A stretch of DNA of 64,000 bases from Asterias amurensis (GCF_032118995.1 NC_092649.1:28517927-28581926); one strand, 5' to 3'. Shown: positions 1-12,864, counted from the stretch's first letter. Notes: generated from the sequence alone by a model not told the origin. Numbers and translations are program-made.

Positions 1-46
1 TAAGAAGGGGATGGGTGGATCAAAGTTGAGCATGCGCACAGATCAG

Positions 47-394
47 TTAAAGGCTCTACTCAAAATAAGTGTTAGCGTAACAACTTACTTGGTAACGATC
101 AATGGAGAGCTGTTGATAGTAGTGAGAAACGGCTCCCTCTGAAGTAACGTAGTTTTGAAAAAACGTTATTTCTCTCTCAAATACTAAACGAAGCTTTTTA
201 TTTATAGGCATCTGAAAGCACACAGATTTGTACAACAAAGATTTATTATTCTCTTGCAGCTTCGATGACCAATTGAGTCCAAGTTTTCACAGATCTGTTA
301 TGTTATGTATACATTATGTTGAGATAAACTAAATGAGAATACTGGTCTTTGACACTGGTCTTTGACAATTACCTTAGGTGTCCAGTGCCTTTAA
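47..394. repeat. TTAA-flanked MITE family A, copy with shortened left end
   Basis: Ends in gtgtccagtgcctttaa and carries the family body (tcaaaataagtgttagc, gagaaacggctccctctg, cttcgatgaccaattgag). TTAA stands at both edges. Non-autonomous DNA transposon, probably of a TTAA-specific class (piggyBac or Kolobok type); this class is inference. Confidence 0.75.
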
Positions 395-1427
395 ACGTGG
401 TGGGACCTATAATGACGGAAATGCTCAGAAGAAAGCATGGCTGACGAAGCTAAGTCACAGCTGCACCCTTCATTCCTTAAGGTTTTATTAGAAGGTTAAG
501 GATGGCAAGTGCTTCTTTAGTATGTAGCGTAATATCTGCCAAGGATAATTTTCATCATTAATGGATTAGCGAAGGTTGTGGATCAGATTCCCGTCTATGG
601 TGATTGTCTGCCATACACATTGGTTGAAGGAACGTTACAGAATTAGTAAGATAGTTTCGGCAAAATCGTCACGATGAAAGACAATTTAATGTTTGTGTTA
701 AAAAAAGAGCATTTTGTGGGCAATAGCTAAATTATTTCATCATCATTAGTGTCTGCACTTATCTCAAGTCAACTGTGGAGGGGGAATTCATCTATAAACG
801 ATTGCTAGACTTGACTGTTGAGTATCCAGTTTTATTTTGATGTGACTTTGTTTTCTCCTAACACACTAGCGGGGCTTTCTCATCCCGCATAGTAAAGTGT
901 TTCACTTTAGGCGGCTAGGCGGATAGCAGGTTGGAAACCAGCGTTTAATTATTACGTTATTTGTCTTGGTTCGAGAAGTTACTTAATGTGTCTCTCATGT
1001 TGTCTACTGATCAGTCAGCTCATTCATCTATATACGAGGTTGAAAACAGGACAACCCCCCAGCACGATTCATTAACGTTCTCCTTATTACCATTGTCGTG
1101 CCCTACGAGGCAACATCCCTTTCATGACATTTCAATCTATGAAGAAATTTTGCTTGCACTCAACATTTCATTTAAATGGACTTTTGGGGTGAGTTTAGGG
1201 GGCTGCCCCCTCCCAACGCACCACTCGGTGCGCTTAAGAATTCACATTTTAAGGTTCCCACGGGGGGCCCTGCACATCCCACACCTCAAACCTTTTGCAC
1301 TCAATATTTTCAATAAACCCTGCTGGGCTCCCGGACTATTACCAAGGATGCGCAGGATTCACAAAAACTCCGTTCAATTTTGATTTTCTCCTCTCCAGTT
1401 CTCACCGAGATTATAACAGCTAGCTAG
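395..1427. other. Gene-free stretch
   Basis: No coding exon, RNA gene or recognised repeat seen. The long frame at 961-1383 has no ATG at its start and no recognisable domain. Confidence 0.5.
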
Positions 1428-1560
1428 ATTGACTTGGCGTAGTGGTTTGATTTATTCCTCACCTTCCACGTGGGATGGGGCATTATAATGTATTGGGTTT
1501 CCAGTCCCCACATGATTGCGTGGTTGTCCTCTTTAAAAACTACCTCTCTGGAATTGTCCT
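1428..1560 (+). repeat. Degenerate SINE-like copy (family S1)
   Basis: Contains tggcgtagtggtttga, ctcaccttccac and gggtttccagtccccac, which recur in better copies at 14.8 and 15.8 kb. The tRNA-like promoter boxes are eroded here. Confidence 0.4.
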
Positions 1561-1751
1561 ACCTTATGAAACTGAACCTTCCTTATTTGTCTTCTCAGTG
1601 TACGACTGTACCGTACCATAACCACAGGGCCCATTGTACAAGACTCTGCGTACCTTGGAATTCGTGATGTTCGTGTGATTTACATAGCAGTTTTAAGCAT
1701 GATTATGCGGTCAGCAGAGCCAAAATAATAGAGTAGTGTAATTTTGTGTGA

Positions 1752-2140
1752 TTAAAGAGAGTGGATTGTCAAAAACCAGTCTTCTCATTTGGTGCATTTC
1801 AACATGTAAATAAAATATAATAAATAATTTTTTTCTAAATGTGAAAATGTGTGCTCAACTGGTGAGCGAAGTTGCGAGATAATAATGATAGAAAAAAAAC
1901 CTAGTCACAGGAAGATAATGTGCTTTCACATGCTTGATTTCGAGACCTCAATTTCTAAATCTGAGGTCTCGAAAACAAATTCGTAAAAAACTACTTCTTT
2001 CTCGAAAACTTTGTTACTTCAGAGGGAGCCGTTTCTCACAATGTTTTGTACGATCAACCTCTCCCCTTTACTCGTTGCCAAGTAAAGTTTTAGGCTAATA
2101 AATATATTGAGTAGTTACTTATTGTATCCACTGCCTTTAA
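1752..2140. repeat. MITE family A, near-full copy
   Basis: Runs from TTAA plus a diverged left end to atccactgcctttaa. Contains the central inverted pair around gatttcgagacctca and tgaggtctcgaaaac. Confidence 0.75.
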
Positions 2141-3799
2141 AAGAAAACAAGATTTGGAAGAGATATACAGAAATCGAAAAAGAAAATTAAAGAAAGTCAT
2201 AGTTATGACGTGGATGATCTCCTAATGACAAAGTATTTCTTAGTCATGCGTAGTATAATGTAGTACACGTCTTATTACGTTGACAGTATATAAATTATAA
2301 CTCATAACTACATAAAATTCACACTTATGGCTTGTACTATTAAAACATTTTGATAAGAAAAAGTCCTCATGACTTGAACTATGAATGAAATCAGATTTAA
2401 GTCAAAATTATAACGACTTCCATTTTGATATCTCTCCCAAAGTCCCAATGCTTCCGTAGAAATAAATCACTTTCGTTTTTGTTTGTTCGTCAGTTTCTGT
2501 ACAACCTCGAGCTGCTTTTTTACAAATTGTTTCATGGATCCTAAACGGTCAACTGTTTCACTCGATTCGTGGAACGGGTGACGAATTTATCATGGCAAGT
2601 TTTCTAGGAGGCCACTTTGGAGTACACCACCCATCTTGTATACCGCCCTCTGGTGACATATTATAATCTCTATCCTTCGAGTGTCGTTATAAACCCGCCC
2701 GTAAAACAAGCCACACTTTTGTTAGCGTTCGTATAACGTTCATTTTGTTCTGATTTTTTAAAATTGGGGGACCGGTTTACGAAGAGAAAAATGGCTTCCT
2801 TCATAATAACCAGGAGGCCTTACTTATTCATTGAGTGTTAAATGGACGGGAGAAAAGTACCCTTGGTTGTTGTTGTTGATATAGTCTCAGAAATATATTT
2901 GATTTAATTTGTCTGGAAATGGTTTCTACCAAAATCATTTTTACATCCAGTAAATAGTACATGATTTATACAAGTTTAAAAACATTAACATACATGTTAA
3001 ACATTTCCATTTTTGGTGGACTTCGCATCTTAATCTTATTTGTTTGTTTATGCTTCATTGTTAAAAGAAATAGTGACTATAATAGTTCTATCGATTTCAG
3101 GCATGCCTTGGATGTTTTTAAATGTGAATTGAAACAATATTCAAATTATAACATTTATGTTTACTCTTCACTTTTACCCAAAGTCCTAGTGACCCAGTCT
3201 ATGTCACAAGTATAATGACTTTCTGTGAAGAAATGAGGGCCTATTTGTTTTGTTTCGGACTAATTAAATTCATTTACTGAAAAATTTACCGAGTTGCGTT
3301 CACTATGCGTTTAAATGCAAGGTGTTTTTAAAATATATATACAGGGGAACAATTTTATAAAGCTGTTAAGCAGAAAATAATGCTAAAAAATGTTCTTTGC
3401 CAAGTAAAGCTTGAATGGGAAACCAGTCCAAAAATTTAAAATTTATGTTATTTTGGCTGGTAAATTTATACTTTTCTGTGCTTACAAACTTTATAAACTT
3501 GAGCCAATGCCCAATATTATTGCTGGGCGTGGGCCTATTTACTGTATTTAAATTGTCTATCCATCATGTAACAGTTGAATTTACAACAGTAGCGGTCTAA
3601 AAGACACGAGGTCACTGCATACTAATGAGCGTCTTAAACACCAGTATATCTCAGCTGTACAAAGTGCGCGTGCTTTGCTTGGGGTCAGCTGCATATTAAT
3701 GAGCTTGGCAAAACACGCGCGCGCGCTCAACTATTTTTAGACTGAGCTGCCACACACGTGGACAGAATTCTAGAAAGTCTCCATAGGTGGTACACGTGT
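2141..3799. other. Gene-free AT-rich stretch
   Basis: No exon or repeat family recognised. Near 3606-3710 a motif like ctgcatattaatgagc occurs twice about 75 bp apart. Confidence 0.4.
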
Positions 3800-4779
3800 G
3801 AGAGAATGGGTGGTGGTTCACATGCTAAACGTTCCACTAAAAACACCACACTTTTGGCAGGTTGAAAAGGTTTCGCTTGGCCGGCTATAGGACATAAAGA
3901 ATTTGGTGAGTGATTACATTGTTTTGAAAGCGGCCCTCACTTTCTATGGGTGGTTGTCGAGGTAATTCTCCGTGCTTTGTTATGTAACAATGTGCCTGCA
4001 TTTTGTAAAAATGTGCATTCCTTGCGCTGTCATTTTGTGACTGTATTCGTTCCAGTCTAATGCATTATTTTGTATGCCAAGTGTTTTTTATCGCATGCTC
4101 ACTGAAATAACGGTAGGCCTACTTTTGTTAACTGCATTTTGAAAGTAAGTGGAAACTCTAATGAGGCACTTGCAGTTGTTGTTTACCACTGTTTGTGTGC
4201 CTACCCTTGTTTTTGTGTTTTTGTTTACCAGTTTGCATTATAAACTATCTTACTCTGTTGTAGGGTTTTCGACCTGGGGGATACGAAGGAATACACGTGG
4301 CGTTCAACCAGTTTCGACCGGTTCCGACCGGCTACGCGGAGCTTACGGAGTGTACATGACCGCCACAAGGACTGCTCGGCAGGCAAAGGACTGGTTCAAC
4401 ATTCACACTCTTTTGTGAATTCATTGGAGTGTGCCATCACACTTGTTGACTTTGACATTGCGCTATGAGGGCCTGGATAGCCACAGTAAATAATGTTCAC
4501 TCGAAAGCAACTGTGAACAGTTCACGGACTTTGTTCAGCTCTTGAACAGTCTTGAACGGCTGTTTGAGCTTAGGATAGCCTTGGACATTCAAACCGTAAG
4601 ACAACTTCTGTCTTCAAGCGTGCAAGCAAGCGACGAGGGACTCGGGAACTGTGGCGCTATGAAGATAACCATGGAGGTAAAAATTGTTTATTATAACAGA
4701 TAACAATGATAAATTTTATTTTTTACATAATCAAGACAATCACTACGAAATAAATGCATGAGCATTGGAAGCAGAACAA

Positions 4780-4990
4780 AGGTAAATAAATAACTATTAT
4801 TATTTATTTTGGTTTTTGCCTTACACGAATTTGTGTTTGCACTGTATAATCAGTACTTTCCCGAGTTCTGTGGAAAAAATGACGGGCATAACAAACAAAT
4901 TAATAAATAAACAATAGAACTCTTATACAGTGCTTTTACTCACATCAGTGTATATCGGGAAAATTTATATTTTTTTATCCCCGATGCAAA
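4780..4990 (-). repeat. Fragments of SINE-like family S2
   Basis: Pieces such as gtactttcccgagttctgtg and tatccccgatgcaaattta match the family at 12.9 and 39.4 kb, partly in inverted order. Degenerate. Confidence 0.4.
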
Positions 4991-5069
4991 TTTAACACAA
5001 TAATTACTACTCCTACTCCCACTCAACACACAGATTAAGAGAGAAGTTTTTAAACTGACAAAATGTTAG

Positions 5070-5420
5070 GCATTTCAAAAATTACTCAAAATAATTGTTA
5101 GCATACGAACTAACTTGGTATTAACGAGGGTATGGAGAGCTGTTTGATAGTATAAAACATTGAGTGAAACGAAGTAAAGAAGTAATTTCTCAATAAAATA
5201 TTTGAATTGAATTCGAGACCTCAGTTGAGGTCTCGAAATCGAGAATCAGAAAGCACACGACTTAAAGCGTCAAGGGTGTTTTTTCTTTCATAATTCTCTC
5301 GCAACTTTGACGACCAATTGAGTTCAAATTTTCACAGGTTTGTTATTTTATTCATGTTGACATACACCGAGTTAGAAGACTGGTCTTTGACAATTACCAA
5401 AGGTGTCAAGTGTCTTCAAG
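5070..5420. repeat. MITE family A, diverged copy
   Basis: Contains ttactcaaaataattgttagc, tcgagacctcagttgaggtc, ctttgacaattaccaaaggtg and an eroded right end gtgtcaagtgtcttcaag. The left TTAA is not clear. Confidence 0.7.
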
Positions 5421-5429
5421 TCATACTTG

Positions 5430-5790
5430 ATGCGTTTAACAACTGAATTACCATCAAAGCATTTTAGTAACTTTAAACTTTGTTCTTTTGTCTATAGGGA
5501 GCAAGTTGAAGATCTACGAAGCGTGCGGTTGAAGATCTATGGACTGTGTTGTATTGGTTCGGATTTGGATCTGCTCGACATTGAGGGCGTTTAAACACGG
5601 GACAAGATCTTTGGTACATCAACTGGTGAGCTAAAATCTAAAGTTAATTTCCCCCAAATATTGATCTACCATCAGTTCACGCTTTTCTATTTTCGAGGAT
5701 TTTTGACTGAGAACTTGTTGATGTTGTCAACTTGTATTGTGTTCGAATTCATTGAAGACGTCATCGTTCCAATAATTTGACCCTCAAAGG
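5430..5790 (+). repeat. Duplicated segment, copy 1 (partner at 8270-8620)
   Basis: This stretch matches 8270-8620, including the putative exon, both splice sites, and downstream pieces such as the gtgagctaaa start and a gacgtcatc end. It carries a 23-nt direct duplication around gttgaagatct that the partner lacks. Confidence 0.65.
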
Positions 5791-6407
5791 GTTTCTCTCG
5801 TGATGGTCATAACATAGCCAGTGAGGCCTAGACAAATAGTCTGGTAGCAAGAAGGTGTCTCCCCCCCCCCGAAAAAAAAAATAACCAATACACAATAAAC
5901 AAATAATAAACAAATAAATAAACAATAAACAAATTGATATTTATCTTTAAAGTACTAGACATTAAAAAACCTCTACTTTCAAATAACCCAAACTTTACTT
6001 TCACCACCAAATGAATTAAAGTGTATAGTTTGTTTTTTTGCTGCATTTACGTGAACGCATAGGAATATGAGACTTTATAAACTGACCAGCGGGCGGGGGG
6101 GGGGGGGTTCTATAGTAGCCAGCTGTTTTCGAACAACATGAATCTTAGAGTGCTCCCTCTGTCATTTTAGTTATCAATAAATCATCATGGATTATATAGG
6201 GCGCTAGACAAAACGGAATCCAACATGGCTGCCGGATATTCTCACAAAAAATGCATTCAACGCAATCCCGTGAACCCACATGATAACATTCTTGATCCCG
6301 AAAAGCTGAAAAAACAACCCTGCTTTTAAAAAAAATATTAAAAGTGACCGTAGAGACTAATAATATTAGGATTAATTGGTAAAATACCACCGATCGCAAC
6401 AAAATTA

Positions 6408-6614
6408 TCAATTATTGTTTGAAGCCGGCACAGAGAATGAAACTGTTCCTGTAGCCACATCTCCAGTAACCTCGTCCCCAACACGGGCAGAACCCCGTGC
6501 CGTGCGGAACGCCTCTCGTATCCCTCCACGGAACTCCTTGTTTGTCATGATGTAAATAAATGGATTCAAGCAGGAATTACCAATCGCAAGTGTGTACCTC
6601 ATAAAATAAGAGGT
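6408..6614 (-). pseudogene. Orphan last exon of a rhodopsin-family receptor (TM7 and tail only)
   Basis: A 68-codon open exon begins right after a TTGTAG acceptor and encodes TM7 with NPFIY, a helix 8 of the form FRGGIREAF, and a tail with ARVGDEVTG that resembles the tail of the 25.4 kb receptor. No exon for TM1-TM6 was found on the minus strand between here and 16.4 kb. In the two intact paralogs TM6 and TM7 share one exon, so this piece begins where no intron occurs in its relatives. A second acceptor about 32 nt upstream, with a better pyrimidine tract, would read out of frame. Most likely it is a broken copy of a receptor gene in the same cluster. It could instead be a real last exon whose upstream exons were missed or moved. 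The family call is firm, the pseudogene call less so. Confidence 0.7.
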
Positions 6615-6895
6615 CTACAATGGACATCTCTTTCGTGGGTACATCCATTTCTACAAAAAAATAAAGTACAAAAAGGTTAAAAAAGAAAAGAAAATTAAAT
6701 TAACAAGCATTGGTAAAAGAGTTACCCAAATGGCGGATGCAAACCGGTCACCTTTTTATGTGTTTCTTGGCATCTGTAATAATGACAATCCAAAATAGTC
6801 TATAAGGTACAATTATGTTTACAAAGAGTACTCGTTAGTTTCTGCACAGGCATTTTAATGGTGTATGTATTGATTAAGAAATGACATCATAAGAT

Positions 6896-7105
6896 TTAAA
6901 GGTAACGGGCACTATTGGAACTTCTCAAAATAATTATTAGCTTTAAAACTAAGTTGGTAACGAGCAACGGTAATATAAAACATTGTGAGAAATGCCTCCC
7001 TTTGAAATGTAGTGTTTGAGAAAGAGGTAACTAATATTCTTTCTCAAATATTAAAAGACTTCTGGCCTGAAATCACACAAAGTTGTGAATGTTATTTGGC
7101 CGCGG
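6896..7105. repeat. MITE family A, truncated copy
   Basis: Left end after TTAA with ggcactattgg, then the family body to cacacaaagttgtgaatg. The other half is missing; the next copy begins at once with ttaaaggcactgg. Confidence 0.65.
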
Positions 7106-7647
7106 TTAAAGGCACTGGGGTCGATTTCACAAAGGTAGTCCTAACTTAGGACTAGTCCTAAGCAATGCTAAGAGATAGGACTGGTCCTAAGTTAGGACCA
7201 GTAACTCATCCTAACTAAGGACTGGTCCTATCTCTTAGCATTGCCTAGGACTAGTCCTAAGTTAGGACTACCTTTGTGAAATCCACCCCTGGCCACCTTT
7301 CCCTTTGGTTTTGTCAAAGACCAGTATTCTCGCTTGGTCTATCTCAGCAAATGAATAAAATACCTAGCCTTTGAAAAGCTTGCCTTAATTGTCATCGAAG
7401 TTACAAGGAAAAAAATAAAGAAAAAAACACCCTTGTTCCACAAATTGGTTTGTTTCATCTGCCTAATAAAATTATTCAGCTGAAGTTTTTTTTATTATTT
7501 GAGTGAGAAACTAGCTCTTTCTAAAAACCTCTGTGTTACTTCAAAGGGAACCGTTTCTCATCAAAAGCTCTCCTTTGCTCATTACCAGGAAAGTTGTATA
7601 TGCTAGCAGTTACTTTGAGTAATAACCAATAGTGTCCAGTGCTTTAA
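7106..7647. repeat. MITE family A copy carrying a nested palindromic element
   Basis: Begins ttaaaggcactgg, is interrupted at once by the palindrome at 7117-7290, continues gtcaaagaccagtattctcg and ends agtgtccagtgctttaa. The nested element is therefore younger. Confidence 0.7.
7117..7290. repeat. Palindromic MITE family B (ggggtggatttcacaaag ends)
   Basis: Almost perfect fold-back of about 174 bp. Begins ggggtcgatttcacaaagg and ends with the inverse, with many gtcctaacttaggac motifs inside. Other copies lie at 35.9, 46.9, 52.4 and 53.6 kb. Confidence 0.85.
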
Positions 7648-8269
7648 AAAAAGACCGACGTCTGGATAATAAAGAAACAAGATTTTACTGTAGGGCCTAC
7701 AGCAGAGCTTCAACCGAAGACAAGACGTCGAATATCTCCCAAGACACGCGTCTCCTTTTTTAAAATATAAAACTCACTGCGATAAAATTTTCATAAATTA
7801 CTCCAAATACAAATATGAAAGGCTACAAACAACCGTTTTTGAAAGAAAACAAATGCTCAAGACAGACGGGGGTTACATATAAAAGGAACATTCGAATAAT
7901 TTCGTAACCGTCGAGGTAAAAAGGACATTGACCTTCCATTAATTCAGTTTTAAATCGAGTACCCTTTGTTAGCAAAGACGTCACTCCGCGCAAAAACTTA
8001 CGCTGTTGTTGTTTTGTTTTGTTTTTTTTGTTTTGTTTATGTCTTTTTTGGCTTAGGGGTTGTACTGACTTGTCTTAGTGTACTGAGTGACACCATCACT
8101 GTACTAACAAAAACAATATAATTGCTTTCCATTTGTTAAAACAGCACGATGGATGCCATGAGTCGAAATATGCAAGATGTGCTGAATAGTCCATACGAAA
8201 TCAAAAAGTTGTAAGAAAGGACAAGAAAATATAAACGATGCACAAACAAAACATAAATGAGTTGCTTTT

Positions 8270-8620
8270 CAACTCATTTGAATGGCTGAGTCAGTCAACT
8301 TTAGAGGCTTTTTCAAAGCAAAACATTCAGTATTTTAAACGATTTTTCTTTTGTCCATGTAGTGAGCAAGTTGAAGATCTATGGATTGTGTGGTATTGCT
8401 TCGGATGTGGATCTGCTCGACGTTGAGGGCGTCTAAAGACGGGACAAGGTCTTTGGTACATCAATTGGTGAGCTAAAGTATGAGATTTCCCCTCTAACTT
8501 TTTGCAATCTTTAAAATCGTCAGTTCGCGCTTTTTTACAATGATGTTTTATAAGGAAGTGTTGACTTGTGTTGTTTTCATAGGTGACGTCATCTTTACAA
8601 AGTTGTCTTTAAAATGGGTT
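8270..8620 (+). repeat. Duplicated segment, copy 2 (partner at 5430-5790)
   Basis: Second copy of the segment at 5430-5790. The strongest match is gagcaagttgaagatct through tggtacatcaattggtgag. It lacks the internal 23-nt duplication. Confidence 0.65.
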
Positions 8621-8699
8621 TGTACTGGCACACTGGTCGTAGTACATACTGGTCGTAGTGAGTGCATACTGGGCCAAGCTCTAGTGCAACCTGGTCCAA

Positions 8700-9015
8700 G
8701 CTAGTGCATATTATAACACCCCTTACAAATATTCTGCCTGTTCATCGGTTTAGAGTGCGTCTCATGCCATGTCTTAGTTTTGATGCCGTAAGATAGTGCA
8801 TCGGTTTGCCGTGCGCTAGTCTGAAGACTATCACACGGCGTGCAGTACACAGACGTCCGTTGCGTGTACGAGGATGATACATTAATAGTCTGTAACCATT
8901 TCGGATTTCACGACACTACATGCAGCACAGTAAAAACAAATTGCAATCTGTATTCGCGTCGTCCGTGGATTGTAGCATTCAGGTCTGTAACGAAGCAGTC
9001 AACATTGTATACTAG
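8700..9015. repeat. Dispersed repeat family C, shortened copy
   Basis: From ttataacacccc to gtctgtaacgaagcagtc. It matches 43089-43627 closely (tgcgtgtacgaggatgata, aatagtctgtaaccatttcgg) but lacks the right end and the hairpin of that copy. Confidence 0.75.
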
Positions 9016-11720
9016 TCGTAGCAAGGGCATTCTATATAGTCACAGCCAGTGATATGCCCAGTCTGTATAGGAGTCAACATGTTTTCAATGGACATGACAC
9101 TATTATTTATGCACTTAAAGTTGCATAATAATATATTGAAAAGTATTTATCGTAATTACTTGAGTCACCAACACGAGCCCTATTGTTCCTATAGTCCGTG
9201 TAGCTATTTTGAAATTGCTTGAGTAAATAAACGTAAACCAACCAAGATCAATCTCCTATGTTAGTTAGATTGACCCATAGTGCGGAATTTAACCAAAAAG
9301 TGCGTGCTACCAAATAATTATAAAAACGTTAGTTTTTAATTTTCCTTTTACCAAAGGGATGCTCATTTGTTTATAACTCATATTTCTCCCAAGACCCAAA
9401 ATAGAAAGAGGAGTTATTTTCTGCTTGCCTAGAAAAACTCTTACTTTTAAATGCAACCAATCACAAAACATTAGCTAAAACAGTCAACATTATTGTATTG
9501 CATTAAAACATAAATGCTTACGAGGAGGCTTGATTAGGGGTGGGGTGTCAATAACTACCCGTCAAGCACCATGGATCATGGAGTGCGCCCTCTGTCGTTT
9601 TAATTGTAGCTGTGGACTATAAGGACATTGTAGTGACGTCGTGGGTCTGGACTCATCAGTGAGTCGACATGGCCTTTACAATAACAATATTATGACGTAA
9701 AATAGTCGTATCTCTGTAGACCAGCATGTTTCAACTGTTTTGACAGATATACATTTCTCTTGGTGCCGTTATGTTGTTGTTTTCTTTTCTTACCTCTCAT
9801 ATCAAAATGTCAACCAAACTGAGGTTGGAAGATAGTCAGGTATCCTTACAGTATAAATACAATGGGTGTTCAGTTAATCTGCTGTCCCTACAAAGGGTAG
9901 CAAGCATAAAGACGGTGATAGAATGATACTCTCTGTAGCTTGCTGTCAAGCAATCTCATGACAATCTGGTCCATGATACGGGTCTTTTAATCATCATTCT
10001 GGTGCAGTAAATGCTTCATTGCTTGTGGTTAATTCCCCTTAGTCGCTTTATGTAGTTTGAACATAAGAATGACATGAGTGAAATACACTATCTCGTATGG
10101 GTAATAATTGTGATATTTTAAAGAACATAGGATGTGTAGGAAGCCAGACCAAAGTCAAAATGCGGCTGGAGGCATATCAATAGCTTCCTGTATGATGGAA
10201 TTTTTTTCTTCTCCCTTCACTCATGGAATTCTTTGTGTTAGGAGGTAGTTGTAATTAGTAGGCTCATAAAAGATGTTTCATAAGCTAATGGCTCCGGGAT
10301 CTCCTACCCCCCCCCTCCCCCCCCCCCCCACACACACAAATAAGTAAATACATAAATAAATAAATAAATAAATAAATAATACGCCTGTAACCGATGGGCC
10401 TCCAATTGTCCCTCTTTTGTTTATACTTTATGCAACAGCTCCCATTGGTTTTGTACACGTTTCCCAACTGTGGATCTTTTTCCGAACCGTGGACCTATTA
10501 TTAAATTGTCCTCTTTTGTTATAATTTGTGATGACACAATACGTGTGGCACGGAGTTAATAACGGATGCTAGAAAATGTTGGATCATCTTGTAAACCTTG
10601 GGTGTGCGGCAAAAAAAAAAACACACTCTGAAAAACGATATTTATTTTACGATATGTGACCCAAAGTCAACCAAACGGTTGCCATGGTATCAACGTACCC
10701 CGATATCAGTGTATTTTTTTTCTTCTTCAATAAGTCCTTTGTATTGTGATTATTAATTGTTCCAAGTAAATGAAGATACTTCGTGCGCATGGTGTACAGT
10801 TGCTGGGTCAGAGGATGTCCGTTTATTTCTAGAACATCTATGAGACATTTTACTCAATTGACATTATTCAACTTTCTAGATATTGTGCGAAGCTAATAAT
10901 AGAAACTTTACTTGTATTAGTCTTTCATTGCTACAATGGAACTGACAAGACGCAATACTGTTGGCCGCAAGGGGGCGTCTTTGGGGAATCGTTGTAATTA
11001 CCATTTTTAATTCATACAACAAACAACCGGCTGCTGTTGTTTTTTTATGTTGATCAGTTTTAGGACGTGTTACGTAATATTTCCGTTGCATAACCGACTA
11101 ATCGTATATTTTTAATTTGTTCGTTTTTAAGAAGTGACAAGTCAAAAACAAGCATACGCTGACAAAAACCAATGAGTAAAATCCGTTCGTTCTTTTCTAC
11201 TGTTGAATTGCTTATTATGTCACTATATGTTAAAAAAAATGCGTGATAATGAAATATTTGGTACTAATCACTTTAAAAATAGTCTTCAATAATATCCAAG
11301 CATGACTGGAATTAAAAATTAACACAGAAGAATGTATATGCCCATCTTGAAAGAGCAATACGGTATTAATTATTGTTTTCGGACAGTATTTCTGATGGTA
11401 AGAGCCCTACCGGTGTATGTTAAGAGCAAAGTCGGTGTAAACACTTATCGTCACTAGTAAGGAATTTGCTAATTTTTTCGAGAATGTTCAATTACTGAAA
11501 ATAATTAACATTCAATGACATCAAGTGAAAAGCAGGGTTTTTTTTATGGAATCGTCGTTCGCGGCTTTTGCGATATTCTGTGTTCAATAATTTATAGTCA
11601 AAGTTGAGATTTCTAATACACACACAACAAAAGTGACTGTTGTTTATGTTTATAATTTTATTTTCTTATCTGTTATCTTCTCAAAATTTGGGCGCCTTAA
11701 TCAATATAAACCACAAAAAA

Positions 11721-11796
<76 letters not shown>

Positions 11797-12864
11797 CTTT
11801 GTCTGCTTTTATGACTAGACAAGCTTTCGAATCTTTTGACATGATGTTCAAAATTTCGACAAATTCACCCTCAGCTTCCATGTGACGTTTTAAGTTTATT
11901 CCTATTATTAAACCAACTAAACTGGTCAATGGTAAAATAAAAGTATCACCCTCAACATTTTACACGGTATGTTCTGGTAAAGCGAGACAAAGGTCTGGTA
12001 GTTGGTGGCATTCGTGCTGTTAGGTGATAGTAATACATGGAGTTGGACACAATGTCGGCGTTTGTCAAGAGATCATGTTTAGCTTTTTAGGGCCATCTGC
12101 AGATTTGTCCTTGCAGTTGCAGCCAGTTTGACACGTTTGACATCTTTCTACTTATCTTTTTTTATGGCATCTGTAATGGCCCTTTTATATGCAAACACAA
12201 ATAAATGTCAGCCATTTTGAAAATTTAATACAAATATTCTTCTAAAGACATACTTGACTGATCGTTTGCCAAATTATTTATGATTGTATCATCAAAATAA
12301 AGAACCCAAATAGTTTGTCCCTGTCCTATACTATTAACCTCTATTTTGACGCACAGCGTTGTCGACACATAGGCCTATCGGTTCTACTGTAGCTAGCATA
12401 CCCTACTGTGATTTTTTTCGTGCACATTAACTTCGTCCATATTGTTTGGTGTATGTTTGGTTAGATTTACCATAAACCATAAAAAGATAACACAGTTATT
12501 TAACAACAGCGTGGGTGCCTGAATTGACAAATATATCAATCCTGAACGTACTTTTAACATTAACAAATATTATAAAAATATAGTACGCGGACAACATTAT
12601 CAAAAACGGATTTGCACACATTATGTGACCTGTGGTTAATACATGTACATAAAATAAGAAAACCGCATAAGTTTCAAGAGAAGTTACGTCATGAGAAGAA
12701 AAACAAGCTGTTATATTAATAACACAAGTTGCCAAAATCTGGTGACATCTTCTCCTCTCAATCTGTAGCCTGCTTCTTACAAACGCTTCTCTTTTATAGT
12801 TTTACAGTGTAAATTTATGCAAGATTATAGTTATAGTTTATGATAATAAACTTATAAGAGTTGT
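9016..12864. other. Gene-free stretch with simple repeats
   Basis: No exon seen on either strand. Holds a C-rich then (aaat)n tract near 10304-10380 and a long (aat)n tract at 11720-11795. Frames here come from low-complexity sequence. Confidence 0.5.
11720..11795. repeat. Trinucleotide microsatellite (aat)n, about 25 units
   Basis: An uninterrupted aat tract. Read through, it gives runs of Asn on the plus strand and Leu on the minus strand, which are artefacts. Confidence 0.97.

Larger units (their letters stand above)
3800..8467 (+). ncRNA. Possible spliced non-coding transcript with a duplicated exon
   Basis: Four segments on the plus strand look like exons: one ending at 3905 before GTGAGTGATT; 4264-4676 between TTGTAG and GTAAAAAT; 5498-5625 between TTTTGTCTATAG and GTGAGC; and 8363-8467 between TTGTCCATGTAG and GTGAGC. 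The last two are copies of one exon with flanking similarity. The longer copy has a 23-nt internal duplication, not a multiple of three, and no frame stays open across the set. That points to non-coding RNA or an untranslated region, or to old duplicated sequence whose splice sites survive by chance. The start near 3800 is arbitrary. No transcript evidence is available. Confidence 0.3.

Noticed and set aside
961-1383. 140-codon open frame on the plus strand
   Set aside because: It begins with TTG rather than ATG, has no domain-like pattern and no splice-site context.
11640-11929. Open frames with long Asn or Leu runs on the two strands
   Set aside because: They are translations of the (aat)n microsatellite.
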